A DNA stretch of 15,309 bases, taken from contig CAZMRW010000099.1 in the NCBI GenBank assembly GCA_964568805.1, positions 1 through 15,309 on the forward strand, given 5' to 3'. The position numbers were made by a program, and so were the translations under genes. Of the stretch, positions 1 to 5,825 are shown piece after piece. The DNA is from CAZMRW01 sp964568805 (lineage in GTDB: Bacteria > Pseudomonadota > Gammaproteobacteria > Methylococcales > Methylomonadaceae). Position 1 is the first letter of the stretch. Each line of letters starts with the position of its first letter. Below the pieces are notes generated by a model. That model searched no databases, had not been told where the DNA came from, and saw nothing but the letters and a program-made list of their open reading frames with translations.

Positions 1-1803
1 GATACGTTCGGCATAGGCAAGAGCGCCGGCTTTATTGGTATTGTTCAGGGCAAATAAAAACTCTTCTCCGCCATAGCGGCCAATGATATCGCCAGGCCGG
101 GTCAACCTTTGAAGAATAGCTGCGACAAACTGTATGATTTCATCCCCCGCCTGATGCCCGCAAAAATCGTTAAAAAGTTTAAATTTATCGATATCGACGA
201 AGCCGATCGCAAAACGCTCCAATTTTGACGGTTCCAATTGAAAAATTTTAGCAAGAGATTGATCAATCATCCGCTTGTTTAGTATTTGCGTTAATGGATC
301 CAGTTGAGCCTGTTTTTTCTCAGTCTCGTATTGATTGGCATTGACCAGGGCGATGCCTAATTGATGCGCAATCGGAATAATGTCAGTCAGCAATTGCCGA
401 GGTATATTTTTTTTGGTAACTGAATAATCGGCATAAATGACGCCGACCAGACGGCTTTGCTGGAATACCGGAACTGCAATAAATTCATTTACATGCAAAT
501 GGCGCAGTATCGGATTGCCCGAATCGATTTTATCAGTGATGATCACGGGTTTTTTTGTACGCAGGGCGTTCAAAAATAATCCGGACATAGCGTTGATATT
601 GATCTCAATAGACAGTCTACTATCTGTTCCTCTGGATTCCGAATGCCGGTATGTTGGGATCAGGCTGCGGCGGACGGGATCGATAGTAAACATAATTACC
701 TGATCAAAGGCAAAATCGCGCTGCATCGCTTCCAGCGTCGAGGGTATAAACTCGTCAGGATCAAGGCTTTGATGTGGCATGGTCAAACTGGAGGGAATGT
801 GCCTGTCCGTTTTTTGAATTCCGGGTTGACCATTTTCAATGGCAAGTTGACACAGGGTTATGCTGGTTTGAACCAGCGTCGCTCTTAATTTGCCAATGTC
901 GGGAAATTGAATCCCAAAGAACTCCCGGGTGCTTAACATTTCTTTATCAACCTGCTGCAGCAACTTCTCAAGATCGAGTTTATCGACGTTAATAACTTCC
1001 AGCATATTTTGGGTTATTTTCGGCTGGCTTTCAATGGTGGATGAAACAATGCCATGCATCCAGGCAATGTAGTTTGCGAATGAAACAATCGCAATTTCCC
1101 GGTTAAATTCAGCATAGAGGGACGTTGTAGCCGTCTGATCATGGTGATGAGCTACCACGGCGGCGATCGGTGCCGGTAATTGCCATTCCAGGCAGAGCAA
1201 ATGGCCGATTTCCGTATGGGTAATTCCAAAAAAAACGTGCTCCTCTTCTATCGTGGAATTTCTGCGAGTGCCTAAAGAAGAGATAAAATCGCTATAGGTC
1301 AAGCGGCCATGGCTTTCCAATACCACTTTGCCGATATCGTGCAAAAGGCCTGCCGTATAGACTGTATCTGCATCCTGATGCCCAAGCGCAAGGGCAATCC
1401 GTCTGCTTAACGAGGCGACAAACAGACAATGTTGCCAGAAAAATAATGGATCAAAAATTTGACTGCCATGATGATTGATCAGTCTGTTATAAAATATTAA
1501 TGCCAAAGCGATTCGGCGTACGGCAGAGAAACCGAGCAGGTTAACAGCGCGATGGATAGAACTTATCTGGTTGGGCAAGGCATATGCGGCGGAGTTTACA
1601 TTTTGCAGGATTTTCGCGACAAGAGCCGGTTCGGTTTCGATCAGCCTGATCAGATCTTCGATTCGTGTCTGATCGTCGCTGGTCAATGTTAGCAGTTTGG
1701 ACGCGATCGACGGCACAAGCAACAACTGATCGATTTCATTCTTCAGAATCAATCGTGCTCTTTTTTTGATATCATCGATTTCGTTTGGATTTTCGCCAGC
1801 CAT
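1..1803 (-). CDS. HDOD-GAF-GGDEF protein, probable diguanylate cyclase (C-terminus cut by window edge)
   Basis: A reading frame open from the ATG at 1803 down to position 1 gives 601 codons with no stop, so the gene runs past the left edge. Residues about 10-210 resemble an HDOD domain, with HDIGK at 155-159 and YxLP-like segments. Residues about 320-490 resemble a GAF sensor domain (NEFIAVPVF, GVIYADY). A linker then leads into a GGDEF domain starting near DPLT (502-505), with DIDKFK at 537-542 and the active site GGEEF at 578-582. The inhibitory-site motif RPGD (569-572) stands five residues before GGEEF, so the enzyme should make cyclic di-GMP and be inhibited by it. About 30 C-terminal residues are probably missing. 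HDOD domains usually act as protein-interaction modules rather than phosphodiesterases. The ATG lacks a strong Shine-Dalgarno sequence, but no better start is close by. Domain calls are firm; the signal sensed is unknown. Confidence 0.9.
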   Translation of the reverse strand, partial: MAGENPNEIDDIKKRARLILKNEIDQLLLVPSIASKLLTLTSDDQTRIEDLIRLIETEPALVAKILQNVNSAAYALPNQISSIHRAVNLLGFSAVRRIALALIFYNRLINHHGSQIFDPLFFWQHCLFVASLSRRIALALGHQDADTVYTAGLLHDIGKVVLESHGRLTYSDFISSLGTRRNSTIEEEHVFFGITHTEIGHLLCLEWQLPAPIAAVVAHHHDQTATTSLYAEFNREIAIVSFANYIAWMHGIVSSTIESQPKITQNMLEVINVDKLDLEKLLQQVDKEMLSTREFFGIQFPDIGKLRATLVQTSITLCQLAIENGQPGIQKTDRHIPSSLTMPHQSLDPDEFIPSTLEAMQRDFAFDQVIMFTIDPVRRSLIPTYRHSESRGTDSRLSIEININAMSGLFLNALRTKKPVIITDKIDSGNPILRHLHVNEFIAVPVFQQSRLVGVIYADYSVTKKNIPRQLLTDIIPIAHQLGIALVNANQYETEKKQAQLDPLTQILNKRMIDQSLAKIFQLEPSKLERFAIGFVDIDKFKLFNDFCGHQAGDEIIQFVAAILQRLTRPGDIIGRYGGEEFLFALNNTNKAGALAYAERI

Positions 1804-1912
1804 TTCAATCGTCTGTGACCAAGAGTTTGGTTAAACTTGATAAAAGAATAGCCGATAATTAGCGGGAATACCGAGACGTGTCTTGCAATTTTTATCTGCG
1901 GAGCTTGCAAAA

Positions 1913-1926
1913 GTCGGGTTTCCGAC
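1913..1926 (-). terminator. small hairpin followed by T run on the minus strand (weak terminator candidate)
   Basis: On the minus strand GTCGG and CCGAC pair around a four-base loop and are followed by TTTT. The stem is only five base pairs. It lies upstream of the HDOD-GGDEF gene, so it would end transcription arriving from the right or form part of a leader. It may be chance. Confidence 0.2.
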
Positions 1927-2046
1927 GATGAAATGAATAATAAAATGTCAGTCTTGATCTGAGCTGGTTTTATCTAACATACAGAATACGTGAAAATGAT
2001 TTGAATCAATCAAGCCATGAGTCGTTCCTTGCAGAGGACTTGTTAT

Positions 2047-2076
2047 TTGCGCGACCCTGTTCATTATTGCTAGAAT
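2047..2076 (+). promoter_or_regulatory. candidate promoter for tRNA-Arg
   Basis: A TTGCGC element at 2047-2052 and TAGAAT at 2071-2076 (five of six matches to the -10 consensus) are separated by 18 bases. A start near 2083 would lie two or so bases before the mature tRNA. The -35 match is poor, at three of six. Confidence 0.4.
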
Positions 2077-2084
2077 GTTCATCT

Positions 2085-2162
2085 GTCCCCGTAGCATAAG
2101 CTGGATAATGCACCTTCCTCCTAAGAAGGCGACTGGGTGTTCGAATCACCCCGGGGACGCCA
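2085..2162 (+). tRNA. tRNA-Arg, anticodon CCT
   Basis: The sequence folds as a complete cloverleaf. The acceptor stem GTCCCCG pairs with CGGGGAC. The D stem is GCAT/ATGC. The anticodon stem CCTTC/GAAGG carries the loop CTCCTAA, which places CCT at the anticodon and so reads AGG codons. The T stem GGGTG/CACCC carries the loop TTCGAAT. The discriminator G at 2159 and an encoded CCA at 2160-2162 complete the 78 bases. No integrase or attachment-site duplication is seen beside it. Confidence 0.97.
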
Positions 2163-2210
2163 GGTCTGCGAGCCGCTCAGTCAGGTACTTATTGCCTTGA
2201 ACGTCAATTG

Positions 2211-2226
2211 CCCTGCGACCGCAGGG
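2211..2226 (+). terminator. short hairpin downstream of the tRNA, possible terminator
   Basis: CCCTGC and GCAGGG pair perfectly around a GACC loop and are followed by a loose pyrimidine stretch (CTCTCTTT, 2232-2240 region) rather than a clean T run. It is the only hairpin near the tRNA end. It could help end tRNA transcription or be a processing product boundary. Confidence 0.3.
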
Positions 2227-2371
2227 AACTATCTCTCTTTAATCCTGAATCCCTTGCCATAAAGATAGGTCTGGCTGCCACAAACGGATGTAAATTAACC
2301 CATAGATGGCTTACGGAGCGCCATGTTTCATAAATTATCGGGTAACTTTGAAAACATCGCCATGATTTTTA

Positions 2372-2380
2372 TGCGATAAT
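2372..2380 (+). promoter_or_regulatory. candidate extended -10 promoter of purE
   Basis: TGC directly before GATAAT (2375-2380) forms an extended -10 element about 70 bases before the purE start. A TTGAAA lies at 2348-2353, but a 21-base spacing is too long for a standard -35, so recognition would depend on the extended -10. Confidence 0.35.
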
Positions 2381-2403
2381 TTTACCTTTTTTAAATGAAT
2401 TTG

Positions 2404-2422
2404 GATCCGTGACACCCGGATC
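2404..2422 (+). promoter_or_regulatory. stem-loop in the purE leader
   Basis: GATCCG (2404-2409) pairs perfectly with CGGATC (2417-2422) around a seven-base loop, just downstream of the likely transcription start and 14 bases before the ribosome binding site AAGGAG (2436-2441). It is followed by only TTT, so it is more likely an mRNA-stabilising or attenuation element than a full terminator. Confidence 0.4.
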
Positions 2423-2447
2423 TTTCCGATAATTTAAGGAGTATCAC

Positions 2448-3092
2448 ATGACAGCACTGGTTGGCATCATCATGGGTTCGACCTCTGACTGGGAAACCAT
2501 GCGCTTTGCTGCCGAAACATTGGGACAACTCGGCATTCCGCACGAAGTCGAAGTCGTCTCGGCGCACCGGACCCCGGATAAATTGTTTCATTATGCCGAA
2601 ACAGCAGAAAACAAAGGGTTGGAAGTGATTATTGCCGGCGCCGGCGGGGCGGCCCATTTGCCCGGGATGACTGCCGCCAAAACAGCAGTTCCTGTCCTGG
2701 GTGTGCCGATTCAGTCCAAAACCTTAAACGGCATGGACTCCTTGTTATCCATCGTGCAAATGCCTGCCGGCATTCCTGTCGGCACATTGGCTATCGGCAA
2801 GGCGGGCGCCATTAATGCCGCCTTGCTGGCAGCGGCCATCATCAGCAATAAACATTCACAATACAGGATGGCATTGCAGGATTACAGACAAAAACAAACC
2901 GATTCAGTACTGGCTCATTCCGATCCGCGAGAAGATGACGCAATTGCCGATGCGCAAGAAGCAGCGAAAAGAGCTGTTGCCGGCGACTGCATGGATGCAG
3001 GAGGTACGACTCCAGGGACGGGGGAGGTAGAGTCGAGTCGGGAACATCGACCGGGAGCAACGCAGGGAGCAGCTGCCGGAGGCTTTTTATGA
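2448..3092 (+). CDS. purE: N5-carboxyaminoimidazole ribonucleotide mutase PurE with unusual C-terminal tail
   Basis: PurE moves the carboxyl group of N5-CAIR to give CAIR in cytosolic de novo purine synthesis, using the product of PurK. Residues 1 to about 163 align end to end with E. coli PurE. The substrate-binding motif GSTSDW is at 10-15, the catalytic histidine at H40 in SAHRTPDK, and GAGGAAHLPGM at 64-74. The start is fixed by AAGGAG six bases before the ATG. The protein is 214 residues against a usual length of about 165-170. The extra 50 or so residues are rich in Gly, Ala, Glu and Thr, resemble no domain I know, and are encoded by a G-rich stretch with inverted repeats (see the repeat at 2971-3079). 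The stop overlaps the purK ATG as ATGA, so translation is coupled. The core identification is certain; the tail is probably a repeat insertion or a read-through of former intergenic DNA. Confidence 0.97.
   Translation: MTALVGIIMGSTSDWETMRFAAETLGQLGIPHEVEVVSAHRTPDKLFHYAETAENKGLEVIIAGAGGAAHLPGMTAAKTAVPVLGVPIQSKTLNGMDSLLSIVQMPAGIPVGTLAIGKAGAINAALLAAAIISNKHSQYRMALQDYRQKQTDSVLAHSDPREDDAIADAQEAAKRAVAGDCMDAGGTTPGTGEVESSREHRPGATQGAAAGGFL
2971..3079 (+). repeat. G-rich insertion-like segment in the 3' end of purE bounded by an imperfect 13-bp direct repeat
   Basis: GAGCTGTTGCCGG at 2971-2983 and GAGCAGCTGCCGG at 3067-3079 match at 11 of 13 bases and are spaced exactly 96 bases, or 32 codons, apart. 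Between them lie a perfect inverted repeat, CTGCAT-GG-ATGCAG (2987-3000), and CGACTC (3007-3012), which can pair with either of two tandem GAGTCG copies (3030-3040). The strand is strongly G over C, unlike the purE core. This is the pattern expected of a small interspersed repeat that preserved the reading frame. No second copy was found in this window, so mobility is inferred only. Confidence 0.45.
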
Positions 3093-4183
3093 GAATCGGT
3101 ATTCTAGGAGCCGGACAGCTTGCCAGAATGCTCGCTTTAGCAGGTTATCCTTTAGGGTTGGAATTTGTCTTTCTTGATCCGTCAAAGGATGCCTGCGCCA
3201 ACAAGTTAGGCGAACACTTGCACGGAGACTATAAAGATCCGAGGCTGCTTGCGGAACTTGCTGAAACAGCAGATGTTGTAACCTATGAGTTTGAGAATGT
3301 TTCGGCCGATGTCGCCGAGTTTCTGACATCACATACACAAGTGCATCCGTCGCCGAAAGCGCTGGCCATTGCCCAGGATCGTTTAGTCGAAAAAAATTAT
3401 TTCCGGTCTATTGATATTCCCACTCCGGATTTTATACAGGTGGACAGCTTTGACGACCTGAAGCAAGCCATGTCCTCCATCGGCTGGCCGGCTATTTTAA
3501 AAAGCCGTACCCTGGGTTATGACGGGAAAGGGCAATCTGTTCTTAAATCTGCCGATGATTTGCAAGAAGCCTGGGAAAGGTTAGATGGTGCGCCCGCCAT
3601 CGTCGAGGCTTTTGTTCCGTTTGACCGGGAAGTGTCCATTATTGCCGCGCGTAATGTCAGTGGTTCAATTGTTTATTACCCGCTTTCGGAAAATTTGCAC
3701 CGCGGCGGAATCTTGCGCGTTTCTAAAAGCCGCTATGGCGATGCCTTGCAAAATCAGGCTGAAGTTTATATTTCCCGCTTGATGGAAGCACTCGATTACG
3801 TGGGGGTATTGGCACTGGAATTGTTCGAAATTGACAATAAATTGATTGCCAATGAGTTTGCGCCGCGCGTTCATAATTCCGGTCATTGGACTATCGAAGG
3901 GGCGGAAACCAGCCAGTTTGAAAATCATTTGCGGGCCATCCTCGATATGCCGTTAGGATCGACAGCCCCGATAGGCAAATCGGCAATGGTCAATTTTATC
4001 GGAGGGCTGCCCGAGGCCCGGGAAGTGCTCGCTTTAGAGCAAGCCCACTTGCATCTTTATGACAAATCTCCGCGCAAAGGCCGTAAAGTGGCTCATGCTA
4101 CCGTTCGTGCTGAAAATTCGGAAGTTTTAGCGAGCCTGGTTGACCAGTTGACAGCGTTGGCTAATCAGGTTGATGATTCTTGA
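3089..4183 (+). CDS. purK: 5-(carboxyamino)imidazole ribonucleotide synthase PurK
   Basis: PurK uses ATP and bicarbonate to carboxylate aminoimidazole ribonucleotide to N5-CAIR, the substrate of PurE. The 364-residue protein is close to the usual length of about 355. The N-terminus GILGAGQLARM (4-14) is the pre-ATP-grasp dinucleotide-like fold. The ATP-grasp domain shows the lysine in ILKSRTLGYDGKGQ (K138; GYDGKGQ 143-149), an ATP-binding hinge near IVEAFVPFDRE (171-181) and the metal-binding motif NEFAPRVHNSGHWT (255-268). The start overlaps the purE stop, with GGAGG six bases before the ATG and lying at the end of the second direct-repeat copy in purE. PurE and PurK work in sequence, which matches their coupling. 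There are no signs of damage. Confidence 0.97.
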   Translation: MRIGILGAGQLARMLALAGYPLGLEFVFLDPSKDACANKLGEHLHGDYKDPRLLAELAETADVVTYEFENVSADVAEFLTSHTQVHPSPKALAIAQDRLVEKNYFRSIDIPTPDFIQVDSFDDLKQAMSSIGWPAILKSRTLGYDGKGQSVLKSADDLQEAWERLDGAPAIVEAFVPFDREVSIIAARNVSGSIVYYPLSENLHRGGILRVSKSRYGDALQNQAEVYISRLMEALDYVGVLALELFEIDNKLIANEFAPRVHNSGHWTIEGAETSQFENHLRAILDMPLGSTAPIGKSAMVNFIGGLPEAREVLALEQAHLHLYDKSPRKGRKVAHATVRAENSEVLASLVDQLTALANQVDDS

Positions 4184-4400
4184 CTCATGGCCTGACGATG
4201 ACCCCTTGTCTGTGCCGATTGCCGACAAGTGCCCATTATTCTGCCGGATAAAAATGTTTGCTTGTCGCAATGGATTCACCGAAAACTGCACTGCGCCGTA
4301 TTCGTCAGTCATCGCGATCTGTTTGTAATATATTGATATCTATAAATATAATTGAAAGTCTAAACTTTAAAACAGGTGTTGTAGTAGAGACATTATTGAT
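4184..4400. other. intergenic region between purK and yajR
   Basis: This 217-base gap holds CTTGTC (4206-4211 region) and GACAAG about 13 bases later, which could pair as a weak hairpin but have no following T run. It also contains the yajR promoter. No small gene or other RNA structure was recognised. The gap separates the purine genes from the transport operon. Confidence 0.4.
4323..4352 (+). promoter_or_regulatory. sigma70-type promoter for yajR-cstA-ybdD
   Basis: TTGTAA at 4323-4328 and a perfect TATAAT at 4347-4352 are separated by 18 bases in AT-rich DNA. The expected start near 4359 gives a leader of about 40 bases before the yajR ATG. Confidence 0.6.
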
Positions 4401-5825
4401 ATGAATGTAAATACAAGGGAAAAGCCGGTTCTGCCGACGGTACAGGATATTACGAGCCCGATGACTTCGGTGGAAAAACGCGCCACATGGTCTTTATCCG
4501 CTATTTATGCCGTACGCATGCTCGGATTGTTTCTGATAATGCCGGTATTGTCTTTATTCGCCGAGCAACTTGAAGGCTCGACGCCATCATTGATTGGATT
4601 GGCTATCGGCATTTACGGCATCAGCCAATCCCTGATGCAGATTCCTTTTGGCTTGTTGTCGGATCGCTTCGGCCGGAAAAAAATCATCATTATCGGCTTG
4701 CTGCTGTTTTTTGCCGGCAGCGTGGTTGCAGCGGTATCAACGAGTATTTACGGCGTTCTAGTGGGTCGCGCGATACAGGGATCCGGCGCCGTAGCTGCCG
4801 CAGTGATGGCGCTGGTGGCTGATCTGACACAGGAAGTGCATCGCACCAAAGCCATGGCATTAATCGGCGCCAGTATCGGCGTTTCGTTTGGCTCCGCCAT
4901 TACCCTGGGCCCTGTGATAGCCGGATTCATAGGCGTACACGGCATATTCTGGCTGATTGCCGTGCTTGCATTACTGTCCATAGCGATCCTTGTTTTTATA
5001 GTCCCGAATCCTGAAAAATCCAAAAAACATCGCGATGCCGAAGTCGTTCCAGCCCAGTTTTCGCATGTATTGTCTAATGCCGAATTGCTCAGGTTTGATT
5101 ACGGCATATTTACTTTACATATCATCCTAACCGCCAGTTTTGTCATTCTGCCCTTGCTGATGCGCGATGCCGGCCTGCTTCCAGACCGGCACTGGCAGGT
5201 TTATTTGCCGGTCTTTGTGATGTCAATGGCGGCTATGATACCGTTTATCATACTGGCCGAAAAAAAACGCAAAATGAAAAGCGTTTTTATCGGCGCCATT
5301 GTCGCACTGATCATCGCCGATCTCGGTTTGATGATGTTTAAGGATTCTTTGCCGGGGATTATCGGATTTCTATGGCTGTTTTTTTGTGGATTCAATTTAT
5401 TGGAAGCAACCTTGCCGTCACTGGTTTCCAAAACCGCTCCGGGTGATTTGCGAGGCACGGCCATGGGCATCTATTCAACCAGTCAATTTATGGGCGCCGG
5501 CATCGGCGGCGCGGCCGGCGGCTGGTGTTACGGGCATTTTGGCCCCGGGGCAGTGTTTTTGTTTTGCGCCGCTGCCGGAATAAGCTGGCTATTGATTTCG
5601 ATTCCGATGAAGCCTCCGCGACATTTGGCCAATTTGTTGATATCCCTGGAAAGAATAAACGAAAAAAAAGCCGGCCAATTTGTTATTGATTTGCTGAAAG
5701 TATTCGGCGTAGAGGAAGTGACGGTGCATGTTGAAGAATCGGTTGCTTATCTGAAGGTCGATAATCAAAAACTGGACAGGAATCAACTGCAGCATTTGTT
5801 AAATCAATATGGCGATACTCAATGA
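4401..5825 (+). CDS. yajR: MFS transporter YajR with C-terminal YAM domain
   Basis: This is an inner-membrane major facilitator family protein of 474 residues (E. coli YajR is about 454). Twelve hydrophobic segments span roughly residues 30-400. The family motif A appears as GLLSDRFGRKK at 84-94, and GRAIQGSGAVAAAVMALVADLT at about 117-138 is nearly the same as in E. coli YajR. The soluble C-terminus, about 405-474, has the pattern of the small ferredoxin-like YAM domain known from YajR (GVEEVTVHVEE, AYLKVD). The substrate of YajR is not established. The upstream Shine-Dalgarno is poor, and a second ATG at residue 21 sits closer to the conserved part, so the first 20 residues could be untranslated. 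The stop overlaps the cstA start (ATGA), placing it first in an operon with the pyruvate/peptide-type transporter CstA. Confidence 0.92.
   Translation: MNVNTREKPVLPTVQDITSPMTSVEKRATWSLSAIYAVRMLGLFLIMPVLSLFAEQLEGSTPSLIGLAIGIYGISQSLMQIPFGLLSDRFGRKKIIIIGLLLFFAGSVVAAVSTSIYGVLVGRAIQGSGAVAAAVMALVADLTQEVHRTKAMALIGASIGVSFGSAITLGPVIAGFIGVHGIFWLIAVLALLSIAILVFIVPNPEKSKKHRDAEVVPAQFSHVLSNAELLRFDYGIFTLHIILTASFVILPLLMRDAGLLPDRHWQVYLPVFVMSMAAMIPFIILAEKKRKMKSVFIGAIVALIIADLGLMMFKDSLPGIIGFLWLFFCGFNLLEATLPSLVSKTAPGDLRGTAMGIYSTSQFMGAGIGGAAGGWCYGHFGPGAVFLFCAAAGISWLLISIPMKPPRHLANLLISLERINEKKAGQFVIDLLKVFGVEEVTVHVEESVAYLKVDNQKLDRNQLQHLLNQYGDTQ

Larger units (their letters stand above)
2331..2436. repeat. three copies of a CGATAATTT motif upstream of purE, two forming an 11-bp inverted repeat
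   Basis: TAAATTATCGG at 2331-2341 is the exact reverse complement of CCGATAATTTA at 2426-2436. A third copy of the nine-base core, CGATAATTT, lies between them at 2374-2382 and overlaps the likely -10 element. A further near copy (CCGATAATTA) occurs at 1852-1861 upstream of the minus-strand HDOD-GGDEF gene. The placement around the purE promoter suggests protein-binding sites. However, one more CGATAATTA is found inside coding sequence near 12719, so the motif is not exclusive to leaders. Confidence 0.4.

Noticed and set aside
437..992. Three overlapping plus-strand reading frames of 72-88 codons
   Set aside because: They lie opposite the HDOD-GAF-GGDEF gene, whose protein has clear domain motifs through the same bases; the plus-strand products resemble nothing.
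2085..2230. tRNA-Arg 3' end as an integration site of a genomic island
   Set aside because: No integrase gene and no repeated tRNA 3' end were seen; the following genes are core purine genes.
2815..3060. Alternative frames on both strands across the purE tail, considered as evidence of a frameshift
   Set aside because: The conserved PurE core and the tail are in one continuous frame that ends at the purK start; no other frame continues PurE similarity.
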